Below are positions 1 through 9,195 of a DNA stretch of 64,000 nucleotides, piece after piece. Source of the DNA: Castor canadensis (taxonomy: Eukaryota; Chordata; Mammalia; Rodentia; Castoridae). The notes under the pieces were generated by a model that saw nothing but the letters and a program-made list of their open reading frames with translations, did not search any database and was not told the DNA's origin. The DNA lies in contig NC_133395.1 of the NCBI RefSeq assembly GCF_047511655.1, positions 76,068,158 to 76,132,157 of the forward strand. The letters are read 5' to 3'. Both the position numbers and the translations under genes were made by a program. The first letter of the stretch is position 1. Each line of letters begins with the position of its first letter.

Positions 1-70
1 TAGGCAGGTGCTCTTACCATTTGAGTCACTCCGCCAGCCAGTTTTTTTTTTCTTTATAGGTTTTTTTTTC
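1..70 (-). repeat. Composite SINE, 3' (tRNA/ID-like) part, left piece
   Basis: Read on the minus strand, bases 1-40 give the typical right half of the window's composite SINE (a TGACTCAAATGGTAAGAGCACC-type A-box region), followed by an A-rich linker. The matching 7SL-like half lies more than 8.8 kb away at 8899-8995, because an L1 inserted here. The element probably extends left of the window. Confidence 0.85.
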
Positions 71-85
71 AAAATAGGGTCTCAC
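71..85. repeat. Left target-site duplication of the L1
   Basis: AAAATAGGGTCTCAC occurs here and again at 8884-8898, directly after the L1 poly-A. The sequence is itself part of the interrupted SINE, so the two copies flank the L1 insertion exactly. Confidence 0.92.
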
Positions 86-621
86 CCAGTGGAACAGAAT
101 AGAGGACCAGGATATGAACCCACACAACTATACCCACCTTATTTTTTACAAAGGTGCTAAAAATATACAATGGAGGAAAAAAAGCCTCTTCAACAAAAAC
201 TGTTGGGAAAACTGGTTAGCAGTCTGCAAAAAACTGAAACTAGATCCATGTTTATCACCCTACACCAATATTAACTCAAAATGGATCGAGGACCTTAAAA
301 TCAGACCCCAAACTCTAAATTTGGTACAGGAAAGAGTAGGAAATACTTTGGAACTAATAGGTATAGGCAAGGACTTTCTCAATAGAACCCCAGCAGCTTA
401 GCAACTAAGAGAAAGTATAGACAAATGGGACTTCATAAAACTAAAAAGCTTCTGCTCAACAAAAGAAATGGTCTCTAAATTGAAGAGACCACACACAGAG
501 TGGGAGAAAATATTTGCCAGCTACACATCAGACAAAGGACTGATAACCAGAATATATAGGGAAATTAAAAAACTAAATTCTCCCAAAATTAATGAACCCA
601 CAAAGAAATGGGCAAGTGAAC
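86..621 (+). mobile_element. L1 retrotransposon, 5'-truncated, left piece (ORF2 C-terminal region)
   Basis: The plus-strand translation from 114 matches the C-terminal third of L1 ORF2, with the recognisable blocks NIQWRKKSLFNKNCWENW and LIGIGKDFLNRTPAA. A TAG stop at 399-401 stands where L1 has a glutamine codon, and similarity continues past it ([27 protein letters not shown]). Endonuclease and RT domains are absent because of 5' truncation, so the copy is dead. It is interrupted at 621 by a retrovirus and resumes at 7760. Confidence 0.95.
617..621. repeat. Left 5-bp target duplication of the endogenous retrovirus
   Basis: TGAAC at 617-621 is repeated at 7755-7759, immediately outside the opposite LTR. 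Removing one copy and everything between restores a continuous L1 sequence, which proves the boundaries. Confidence 0.95.
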
Positions 622-987
622 TGTAAGGTACTGCTGAATAAAGATCATGCCATGTGTGGAAAGGAAAGATTTATTAGGAATCCAGACTGCAGGGCTGTCA
701 CTCTCGGGTTTAGAGTGAAGCGGCTTGGCTGAATTGGGGAGTGGTCTTTATAGGAGGGGCCAAGACATGGAGGAGGGAGAGAGAGTCTCTGGTCTCTGAT
801 TATCTGTGATCACCAGATGGACAGGTTGACATACCTGGCTAGTTGAGTAACTGGAAGTTCCTGAGTTATTTTGCAAGCCAAGAAACAATCAGGCAGGGAG
901 AAACAAGCAGTCATAAATCAGGGAGTCTGGTTTTAAGGTGTAGCCTCAGGTCCTTCTGCCCACCCCAAGAATGCCAGGGACCTAACA
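622..987 (-). repeat. 3' LTR of the endogenous retrovirus
   Basis: 366 bp, TG...CA ends. It aligns over its whole length with 7437-7754 but keeps about 50 bp that the other copy lacks, around 750-780 and 897-925. By eye there are roughly 15-18 substitutions in about 300 aligned bases, nearly all transitions and clustered in the first 45 bp. AATAAA-type sequence (TTTATT on plus, near 669) lies where an LTR poly-A signal is expected. Confidence 0.93.
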
Positions 988-1588
988 TTCCAGTCTTTTG
1001 TTGGCATTATGGGTGCCGATCGATCTAGCTGCTTCATGCTGAATGTGGCGTCATTAAAGGGGGTTTGTCTGGAATTTGGAAATTTGTGAGGTCCCCAGGA
1101 GTGGAGGCTGATGGTTTGTCCCAGGCTTCATTTGCAGACAAGGCCAGTTTTGGGGAGAAGGTTGTAGTAGCATCTGGTGGGAAGTCTGTCTGCTGAGTTC
1201 CCTGAATGATCCTGGAGGCATCTAGGGTTAAAGAGCTTTTTTTTTTTGGTTTAAGGTTTTGTATTTCCATAACATCATTACATGTGCAGCTGTTTTTCTT
1301 TCTACAGTAGCCTCTATAATGGACCTAATAGATTGTATAACCAAGGGAAGGAAGCAGGGAAGTAGTATGCATGCTCCCAGAATTAGGCCCACTGCCCCCA
1401 CTGGTGTTTTAAACCCACCTATGGCAGAAAACTGAGAGCTAGATGAGGAATAAGAGCTTATGCAGGAGCAGAAGAGGGAAAGAGAGGAGAGAGTTTGCGG
1501 GAGAGGTGTAGCCGCATGGGGCCCAACGGTACGCAAGAGTACTCATCCTTTGCTGTTATGGAAGAGTCTGGGGCTGGTGGGCAATGTT
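988..1588 (-). pseudogene. env remnant: transmembrane C-terminal tail only
   Basis: The open stretch at 1228-1536 (minus) ends in a hydrophobic membrane anchor (VGAVGLILGACILLPCFLPL) followed by a short polar tail, the layout of the C-terminus of a class I retroviral Env TM subunit. No surface subunit, furin site, fusion peptide, CX6CC or immunosuppressive region is visible in the roughly 600 bp between integrase and LTR. The bases next to the LTR (988-1005) read AACAAAAGACTGGAA on minus and could be a weak polypurine tract. This env is a large deletion, not a functional gene. Confidence 0.7.
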
Positions 1589-2540
1589 TTATCCTTGAAA
1601 GGTGCTGCCAGTGGGGGATCCCATCGAGCTTGACAGTGGTGGTGGTGTGAGGATGACCAGATGAGGGCTGGTCCACTGAGGTCCCAGTGTAGAGGGTCGA
1701 AGATCCTTGAGGAGAACAAGATCCCCTGGTTTAACAGAAGTTGTTATGGGGCCCTCTGAGGTGTGGGGCAGGATCTGGTCTGCATGCTCTCTGAGAAGTT
1801 CCCTGAGAAGGTTAAGGTAAGGCAGGTAGTCAGCCAAAGGAGCAGTCTGTTGGAGGCAAGTTTCCTAGGAGAAATGGGTGGCCATACATTATTTCAAAGG
1901 GGCTCAAGAAGGAAGGGCTTCGGGGGAGGTAGGGGGTGGCCCTGATGCAGGCCAAAGCTAGGGGCAAGAGCTGAGCCCAGGGCAAGTGGAGCTCAATGGA
2001 GAGCTTTTTTAGATGGTTTTTTATTATTCCGTTTACTCTCTCCACTTTTCCAGACAATTGAGGGTGATAAGGGATATGCAGATTCCAGGCCACTCCCAGG
2101 GTAGAGGAGACAATTTAAATTACCTTTGAAATGAAGGCTGGACCATTATCAGATTGTAAAGTCTGAGGCAATCCAAAGCGGGGGATAATGTCATTGATTA
2201 AGTGAGTAGACACTATGTCTGCTGACTGGCCTGAAGTAGGAAAAGCCTCAACCCATCCAGAAAAGGTGTCAACCAAGGTTAATAAATACTAAAGTTTTTT
2301 ATGGGCTGGCATATGGATAAAATCAATCTGCCAGTCTTCCCCTGGCATGGAGCCCCGGAGCCGGTGAGCAGAGAAGGAAGGGGGTGGTCTCAGGCCACCC
2401 TGGGGGAAACCTGGGCACAGGTGGGGCACTCTTGAGTAACCTTTCTTATGAGAGAAGGAGGGAAGAATGAAAGAATAAAGGCTGAAGAAAGTGGAGAAGG
2501 GGCTTAGCGCCAATATGAAGGGTTTTGTGAATGGTCCTTA
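1589..2540 (-). pseudogene. Retroviral integrase (pol 3' end), broken
   Basis: Fragments in more than one minus-strand frame cover a whole integrase. The catalytic core starts at WQIDFIH (about 2300-2340), continues with [13 protein letters not shown] (near 2240-2280) and SDNGPAF (about 2140-2160), and reaches QLSGKVERVNG (about 2025-2060). This gives a D,D35E arrangement with 35 residues between the last two acidic positions. A stop codon lies between those two. The C-terminal piece at 1589-1837 has SVKPGDLVLLKDL followed by LGPQW, resembling the GPY/F module of gammaretroviral integrases. Zinc-binding N-terminal remnants overlap 2446-2560. Confidence 0.88.
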
Positions 2541-3160
2541 GAACCCCCTCTCCTTGTGTGTTGGGGAGAACATGTTTTCCATTTAAAAAGAACCACCCTT
2601 GTGAACCTGGCGTGGCTCCTAGATTTATAAGTCTATTTTGCTCTTCTGATGTATAGGTAGGGTTTATCTTAGGAGTAGTTATAAAAAGTGCCATGGGGGG
2701 AGTCTGTGTACTAGCCCTTTTTGCCTCTCTGTCAGCAAAGGCATTGCCCTGGGCAGTCTCTGTAGTTTCTGGTTGGTGTCTCTTGCAATGGATTACTGCT
2801 ATTTTTGTGGGAAGGTAAGAGGCCTTTAGCAGTTTAAGAATTAGAGACCTGTTGGTGATAAGTGTGCCCTTTGTGGTGAGAAAGCCCCTTTCCTCCCGGA
2901 GAACAGCACGATGGTGTGTAATGTGGTAAGCATATTTAGAGTCAGTAAAGATGTTGGCTGTCATTCCCTCAGCTAAGGTAAGGGCTCTGGTTAGAGTGAC
3001 CAGTTCTGCCTTTTGAGAGGTGGTACTCCATGGGAGAGGACTAGACTCAATAACATTTGTGAGGGACACTATAGCATAGCCTGCTCATCTCCTGCCTGTG
3101 GAATCCAGTGAGGAACAGCCATCTATAAACCAAGAAATGTCTGGGTTGGGCAGAGGTGAG
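2446..3160 (-). pseudogene. Retroviral RNase H domain (pol), inactivated
   Basis: The minus-strand frame at 2446-3069 has AELVTLTRALTLAEG and IFTDSKYAYHITH, the conserved acidic-residue blocks of retroviral RNase H, and then the linker into integrase (LHIGAKPLLHF). The start of the domain is out of frame relative to the upstream RT tail at 3163-3768. Confidence 0.88.
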
Positions 3161-3162
3161 CT

Positions 3163-4830
3163 TCACAGGTGGGGTTGACAGTAAGTTAGGGTCTCTAAGG
3201 ATTCCAGGCAAGGGTGTTCCAGGGGTGTGACATCAGGAAGTAGAGTGGCAGGATTAAGGGAAGGGCAGGCTTGTAAAGTAACAAGGGTTACTATAAAAGT
3301 GGGGTAGAAGAGTTGTAGTCTTGAGGGAGACAAGTTGGAAAGGCAGTGGTGAGACAAGAGATCAGTCAGCCGGTGGGGGGACAGGACAGTGGTGGGCTTC
3401 CCAAAAGTGAGTTTGGAGGATTCCTGAGTTAATAGGGCTACCACAGCCAAAGCACGCAGGCAAGGTTGCCAGCCCTTGACAACAGGGTCAAGCTGCTTGG
3501 ATAAGTAGGCTTCAGGGGCGAAGGTGGGACCCTTCATCTGTCCCAACACTCTCAATGCCATCCCTCCTCTCTCGGTGACATATAACTTGAAAGGGTCATC
3601 TAAGTTTGGAAGAGAGAGAGCAGGGGCCTGAAGGAGGGCCTGTTGAAGTTCAAGAAAGGGAGTTTTAATGGGCTTGGCTGGGTCAAGGGGTTCAGTTAGA
3701 GCCCCTTGCAGCCTCATAGAGAGGCTGGGCCAAGAGAGCAAAATTGGGAATCCATGACCTGAGATCACCAGCCAGGCCCAGGAAGGAAAGTCCTTCCCCT
3801 TTAGTAGAGGGGACCATCACTGACCTGATGTGGGCCTTCCAGTCTACTGTAATGTCTGGAGGTTGGTGTTAGATGGACCCCCAGGTATTTAACCTGTGGT
3901 AGGGAAAGCTGAGCCTTGGAAGGTGAAACTCGATAGCCCTTCTGTGCTAGAAAGTTGAGTAGTAAGGCAGTGTGGTCCTGAGAGTAGGTAAGGTGGGGCT
4001 ACAGAGAAGGAGATCATCAACATATTGGAGCAGAGTACTGGGTTGCAGGTTAAGTGAGGACAAGTCCTGTGCCAGAGCCTGTCCAAAGAAGTGGGGGCTA
4101 TCCCTGAAGCCCTGGGGAAGGACTGTCCAGGTGAGCTGTTGTGCTAATCCCGAGGCTGGGTCCACCCACGTAAATGCAAAGAGATTGTGACAATCAGGGT
4201 GAAGGGGGATAGTGAAGAAAGCATCCGTAAGATCAAGGGCAGAAAAATAGGAGGTGTCTGAAGGGATGCAGGATAATAGTGCATATGGGTTGGGTATCAC
4301 AGGATGGGTAGGAAGCACAGCCAAGTTAACAACTCTCAGGTTCTGAACTAGTCTGTATGAGCCATCAGGTTTTAGGACAGGTAGAATGGGGGTGTTATAT
4401 GGGGAGTGGGTGGGTTTAAGAATCTCCTTATCTAAGAGTTTGTCAATGAGGGGTTTTAGTCCCCACCTATGTTTTAGGGAGATGCGATATTGTGGCCTGT
4501 TTGGGTGAGATTTAGGGTCTTTTAGGCATATTTTAATTGGTGAGTGGTGGGAAGCAACAGAAGGGGAGGAGATATCCCAGATTATTGGATTTACTATATC
4601 AGGAGGTAGAGGGAGAGAGTTTGGAGCTGACGAGGGAGGGCAATTAGTAAGTACCATTAGGAAAAGGACATTGGACTGGTCTTGAGTGGTGAGTGGGGGT
4701 GTAAAGGAGAGGTGAAATGAAGTTTGGAGAGAAGATCCCTCCCCAACAGCAGAGTAGGGCAAGAGGGCAGGATAAGGAATGAGTGTGTAAAGGGGACACC
4801 TGATAAGTAGCAAGAAAGTGGCCGAGTAGT
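3163..4830 (-). pseudogene. Retroviral reverse transcriptase (pol), inactivated
   Basis: Frames at 3947-4813 and 3163-3768 on minus cover the RT palm, fingers and connection. Visible blocks are LKPDGSYRLVQNLR, SALDLTDAFFTIPLHPD (first catalytic Asp), LPQGFRDSPHFFGQAL and YVDDLLL (catalytic DD, about 4012-4023). The connection region has SLPNLDDPFKLYVTERGG and LSKQLDPVVKGWQPCLRALA. A frameshift and stops separate the two parts near 3770-3950, so no active enzyme could be made. Confidence 0.93.
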
Positions 4831-5095
4831 TTTTGGTCAGTGGAGGACACCATCTACTCCCACCATGGAGATCTGTGAGGGATAAAGCTTACCCGGAAAG
4901 TTGGGTAGCACTGAATTACTGGCCCCTGTGTCCAGCAGGAATGAGATTGGCCTATCTGCTACTTGAATGGTTACCCTGGGCTCCTCCAAAGTGATCTTGA
5001 AGGGGGCCGAGGTCCCAGGGCCGCAACAGTCTTCTGTCACCAGGCCCAAGAGGCCTTCACTCTGTTGAGAGTGGGAGTGGGAGACTGACCTACCT
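4831..5095 (-). pseudogene. Retroviral aspartic protease, remnant
   Basis: The minus-strand frame at 4837-5106 has EPRVTIQVADRPISFLLDTGASNSVLPNF. DTGAS (about 4915-4935) is the active-site motif of a retroviral protease, with the usual hydrophobic strand before it. The flap and second half run into the RT region with a frame change near 4840. Length before the break is close to a retroviral protease N-terminal two thirds. Confidence 0.88.
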
Positions 5096-5330
5096 TGCAG
5101 AGACAAAGAGGGGCAGTTGATCCTCCGGTGTCCATTCTGGCCACATCATGGACAGGTCCTGGCAGCGGGCTAGGTGAAGGACAGTGTTTTGTCCAGTGTC
5201 CCATCTGGTTGCACTTGAAGCAGGCCCTGGAGGTGTGCGTTGTTGTCCAGCCTGTCTTGAAGTTGGAGGAGGTGGCCGCAGGGCAGCCGCCAAGAGCTGG
5301 GCCTTTCGCTGGTATCTGGCCTCATCTCAG
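5096..5330 (-). pseudogene. gag nucleocapsid with two CCHC zinc knuckles, second one broken by a stop
   Basis: Minus-strand bases about 5182-5225 encode CFKCNQMGHWTKHC, a perfect CX2CX4HX4C knuckle. About 40 bases further (5113-5155) lies a second knuckle, C-P-stop-C-GQNG-H-RRIN-C, whose first CX2C contains a TGA. The spacing and the basic, proline-rich surroundings fit nucleocapsid just upstream of protease. Confidence 0.85.
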
Positions 5331-5395
5331 CTATTAAATACCTTAATGAATATTAATATTAAAGATTTAATATTAAGTATTAATATTAAATGCCA
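5331..5395. repeat. AT-rich tract inside gag
   Basis: About 60 bp made almost only of TTAATATTAA-type units interrupts the capsid/nucleocapsid junction. It is far more AT-rich than the surrounding gag sequence and has no counterpart in retroviral gag, so it looks like a later slippage-type or filler insertion. Confidence 0.7.
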
Positions 5396-6620
5396 TTTTC
5401 ACAAGATCTCCTTGAGGGGTTTGAGGGCTCCTCCGCATGTTTAAGTTTTCTTCTAATATCAGGGAAGGACTGGGAAATAAAATGATTGTTGAGAATAATT
5501 ATTCCATCCTTGGAAGATGGGTCTAGCTTAGTATAGTGGGTTAAAGCTTCAGTAAGATGCCCTAAGAAGTCAGCAGGGTTTTCAGTTGGGCGTTGGGTAA
5601 TTTCTCTGAGTTTGTCAAAACTGAATGCCTTATAGGAAGCAGTCTTTAGCCCCACAAGGAGGCAGGTGAGCATATAATTTTGGGTGGCATGGCGGGGTCC
5701 TGATAGCCCTACTGTGCGTCGTTATGTGGCACAGCTGTAGATCCCACTGGGAGAGTGAGATCTGTGTGGTGGTGGACATCATCAGCATGTGCCTGGGATG
5801 CCAACCAAACTCTTTCCTTTTCATCTAGAGTTAAAGTGGAGGAAAGAATAACATATATATCATGCTAAGTCATATGATATGCTTGGGTTAGGTATTTCAA
5901 TTCTTTAATATAGGAGGCTGAGTCATTAGCGAAGGAGCCAAGCCTCTTTTCAATTTGGGAGAGGTCAGTCATGGAAAAAGGCACATGGGCTCTGATAATG
6001 TCGTCAGCTCCTGCCACCTACCAGAGTGGTACAGGTGGGCTGGGCATGCTTGGGAGGAGGTATGGGAGCAGGTATGGGATGCAAGCGGGGAGGAGAAGGA
6101 TGATGGTGTAGCAGGGGCTGAGGGCAAGGTTGGCAGTGTTGGTTCCTGAGGAGCCGATAGCTCAGGGTCAATAGTGACTACTGTAGAAGGAGAATAGGGT
6201 GGCGGCTGTTTGGGAGAGCCAGCAGGAGTGGAAGGAGGGGGAGTCTGAGTTATGGGAGGATGGGTTGGGAGAAGAGATTAAAGTAGAGGACTGGTGGGAG
6301 GAGTTGGGAGGTGGGCAAACAGAGCCCATGAGGTCACATGTAAGAGAAGAGTCTGCAGGAGAGGGGACAGGAGGAGTTTTGGACTTGGGGGGGGTTGTCG
6401 CTGGCAAGGAGGATTTGAACAGCATTATAGGATTGGAGCAGGGAGGGTTGAGAGTGGAGAAAGAGGAAAGCTTGAATGTATGGAATCTTGGACCACATGC
6501 CATTGCGATGCAGAAATTGTCAAGATCTAGAAGTGTGTGAAAATTAAAAGTACCATTTTCAGGCCATTGTGATTGATTGTCTAACTTGTATCGAGGCCAA
6601 ATGGTCATAGATCAGTCGCT
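5386..6620 (-). pseudogene. gag matrix, proline-rich spacer and capsid, frameshifted
   Basis: Minus-strand order: matrix-like block IWPRYKLDNQSQWPENGTFNF (6540-6608), a Pro/Ser-rich spacer (6170-6420) resembling p12-type domains, then capsid. Capsid pieces are a KEFGWHPRHMLM/ERVWLA-type block near 5770-5824 in shifting frames and KLREITQRPTENPADFLGHL to SQSFPDIRRKLKH at 5440-5620, the major homology region neighbourhood. Several frame changes break it between 5630 and 6170. Confidence 0.88.
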
Positions 6621-6957
6621 TAGGTTTTATATCATCTTGGAGACCAAGGTTCCTGAGGGAGCGGAGAAGGCATCCTAGGGGTGTGGATGCATCTAATTTA
6701 AAGTGTGTGGTCTTCATAATGTAGAAAGAGAGAGAGAGAGACAGAGAGAGCCGGGGGGGGGGGGCGGGAGGCAGGTGCCTTGGTGAGTTTACTCTTCAGG
6801 TCAATATAGATCTAGGTCAAGATCTAGCCTCTCTTTAGTGACTCAGGCAAGGAGAGCAGAATTGTCTGGTTGCCATTTGGTCATAGTAAACTGGAGGAGC
6901 TGTTTAGCTCTCACCTTAGGCGGAGGAAAGGAAAACAGGGAGGGGGGAGGGAGAGCA

Positions 6958-6990
<33 letters not shown>

Positions 6991-7416
6991 GAGAGAGAGA
7001 CGGAAGGAGAGTGTGAGTGCACCTGAATGGGTTCCCAAGGGCGGGCGTCCCCAGCCTGGGTTGCCGTTGGACAGAGAATGCCCAACCGGTTAGCCAGGCA
7101 TCCCCGTACTAAGCAGTGGGTGCTCCAAACAGGGGTAGGAGGCATGCCTGGTGCGGCGCCTGCAACTTCTGAGACCAGAGAGAGAGAGGGAACAGGCAGC
7201 CCTAAGGAGGGTGACACTTACTGAGCCTGAGGAGTATGTCGGGAGGAAAGCCGTGGAAGAGAGAGACTAATGATGGATGGGAAAGCCGGCTAGGCAGTAA
7301 GGTCCAAGATCCACAGTCCAGAGGCACATGGGGTAAATTCAGCAGTCTGGGTTTGGGAGAGGGCAGGACATGAAAGCCAAGGGACCAGCCCTGGGACAGA
7401 GTGTCCTGTTAACCTC
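6621..7416 (-). other. Proviral leader (5' untranslated region) with purine-rich repeats
   Basis: Untranslated leader between the primer-binding site and gag. It holds two GA microsatellites on the plus strand (about 6724-6750 and 6956-7001) plus a G run near 6754-6763. No open frame with retroviral similarity is seen. Confidence 0.6.
6956..7001. repeat. (GA)n microsatellite
   Basis: AGAGAG run interrupted once or twice by CG, inside the proviral leader. A shorter GA/GACA run lies at 6724-6750. Confidence 0.95.
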
Positions 7417-7434
7417 TCCTGGGTTTCAGCACCA
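7417..7434 (-). promoter_or_regulatory. Retroviral primer-binding site, tRNA-Phe type
   Basis: Two bases inside the 5' LTR the minus strand reads TGGTGCTGAAACCCAGGA. The complement of the 3' end of tRNA-Phe is, from memory, TGGTGCCGAAACCCGGGA. The two differences are C to T and G to A, and each falls in a CpG of the expected sequence, as methylation decay would produce. Confidence 0.85.
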
Positions 7435-7436
7435 GA

Positions 7437-7754
7437 TGTAAGGTACTGCCAAATAAAGACCACACCACATGTGGAAAGGAAAGATTTATTGGAACCAGAC
7501 TGCAGGGCTGTCACTCTCGGGTTCAGAGTGAAGCGGCTTGGCTGAATTGGGTAGTGGGTCATGGGGGAGGGAGAGAGTCTCTGGTCTCTGATTATCTGTG
7601 ATCACCAGATGGAGCAGGTCGACATGCCTGGCTAGTTGAGTAACTGGAAGTTCCTGAGTTGTTTTGCAAGCCCAGAAACAATCAGGCAGGGGGGGTCTGG
7701 TTTTAAGGTGTAGCCTCAGGTTCCGCCTGCCCCAAGAATGCCAGGGACCTAACA
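7437..7754 (-). repeat. 5' LTR of the endogenous retrovirus
   Basis: 318 bp, TG...CA, next to the primer-binding site and followed by the TGAAC duplication (7755-7759). It is shorter than its partner at 622-987 because of two internal deletions. Confidence 0.93.
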
Positions 7755-7759
7755 TGAAC

Positions 7760-8883
7760 TAAACAGAACTTTCTCAAAAGAAGAAATTCAAATGGCCAAA
7801 AAACACATGAAAAAATGCTCACCATCTCTAGCCATAAAGGAAATGCAAATCAAAACCACACTAAGATTCCACCTCACCCCTGTTAGAATAGCCATCATTA
7901 GAAACACCACCAATAACGGGTGTTGGTGAGGATGTGGAGAAAAAGGACCCCTCTTACACTGTTGGTGGGAATGTAAACTAGTACAACCACTCTGGAAAAA
8001 ATTTTGGAGGCTTCTTAAAAATCTAAACATAGGTCTGCCGTATGATCCAGCAATCCCACTCTTGGGGAAATACCCAAAGGAATGTGACACAGGTTACTCC
8101 AGAGGCACCTGCACACCCATGTTTATTGCAGCACTATTCACAATAGCCAAGTTATGGAAACAGCCAAGATGCCTCACTACAGACAAATGGATTAAGAAAA
8201 TGTGGTATTTATATACAACGGAATTCTACTCAGCCATGAAGAAGAATGAAATGTTATCATTCGCAAGTAAATGGATGGAACTGGAGAACATCATTCTGAG
8301 TGAGGTTAGCCTGGCCCAAAAGATCAAAAATCGTATGTTCTCCCTCATATGTGGACATTAGATCAAGGGCAAATATAGCAAGGGGATTGGACTTTAGTCA
8401 TATGATAAGGCAAGAGCACACAAAGGGAGGTATGAGGATAGGTAAGAAACCCCAAAAAACATGATAGCGTTTGATGTCCTCAGTGCAAAGGAACTAATGC
8501 AGAAACTTTAAAGCGACAGAGGCCAATAGGAGACAGGGACCAGGAACTAGAAAAAAGGTCAGTTCGAGAAGAATCAACTTAGAATGTAACACATGTGCAT
8601 GAAAGCAATGCTAGGAATCTCCCTGTATAACTGCCCTTATCTCAACTAGCAAAAACCCTTGATCCTTCCTATTATTGCTTATACTCTCTCTTCAACAAAA
8701 TTAGAGATAAGGGCAAAACAGTTTCTGCCTGGAAGCGAGGGGGTAAGGGGGAGGGATGGAGAAGGTGGGGGGAAAGGGAGGAGGCAGGGAGAAAGGGAAG
8801 AATGGGAGGAAAGGGAGGGGTGGGGGGAAAGGGGGAGAAATGACCCAAATATTGTATGCACATATGAATAAAAGATATTAAAA
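7760..8883 (+). mobile_element. L1 retrotransposon, right piece (ORF2 end, 3' UTR, poly-A)
   Basis: Continues the L1 from 621. ORF2 blocks [45 protein letters not shown] and MFIAALFTIAKLW are clear, and the frame closes at 8359-8361 (CGH, stop). The 3' UTR has the G/A-rich polypurine block (8735-8840) typical of L1, then AATAAAAGATATTAAAAAAA. The 15-bp target duplication follows at once. Confidence 0.95.
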
Positions 8884-8995
8884 AAAATAGGGTCTCACAA
8901 ACTATTTGCCTGGGGCTGACTTTGAACCCTGATCCTTTTGATCTGTCTCCTGAGTAGCTAGAATTACAGGTGTGAGGAACCAGCACCTGGCCTAA
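8884..8995 (-). repeat. Composite SINE, 7SL-like part, right piece (with right L1 target duplication at 8884-8898)
   Basis: Minus-strand SINE left half: CACCTGTAATTCTAGCTACTCAGG, then GCCAGCCCCAGGCAAATAG-type linker. It continues the element begun at 1-70, separated by the L1. Confidence 0.9.
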
Positions 8996-9065
8996 ATTCC
9001 CGGTTCTTGATTTTCACAAACAGTCCTGAAATAAGTTGCCTCCTGTTCTCATGAATATTTGAGCA

Positions 9066-9195
9066 ATGCACATTTAACTTTTTTTTTTTTTTTTTTGCCA
9101 TACTAGGATTTACTGGGGTTTGAACTCAGGACCTCACACATGCTAGGCAGGCACTCTACTACTTGAGCCACTCACCAGCAATGATGCACATTTAA
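9066..9195 (-). repeat. tRNA/ID-like SINE with 12-bp target duplication
   Basis: A poly-T (9079-9096) followed by the reverse of GTGGCTCAAGTAGTAGAGTGCC...GAGTTCAAACCCCAG. Direct repeats ATGCACATTTAA at 9066-9077 and 9184-9195 flank it, so this is an intact, independent insertion. Confidence 0.9.

Larger units (their letters stand above)
622..7754 (-). mobile_element. Class I (gamma-like) endogenous retrovirus with tRNA-Phe-type primer site, full span
   Basis: A 7.1-kb provirus on the minus strand, bounded by two LTRs that start TG and end CA and by a 5-bp direct repeat. The minus-strand order is 5' LTR (7437-7754), primer-binding site (7417-7434), leader, gag, protease, RT, RNase H, integrase, env remnant, 3' LTR (622-987). 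Class I assignment rests on the gag matrix/capsid style, the protease and RT motifs, a GPY/F-like integrase tail and the Phe primer type used by HERV-F-like elements. Every coding region carries stops or frameshifts, and most of env is missing. The element sits antisense inside an older L1. Confidence 0.95.

Noticed and set aside
6843-7217. Open frame with a long run of SLSLSLSL
   Set aside because: It is the GA microsatellite of the proviral leader read in antisense.
8672-8986. Minus-strand proline-rich open frames
   Set aside because: They translate the purine-rich L1 3' UTR tract in antisense.
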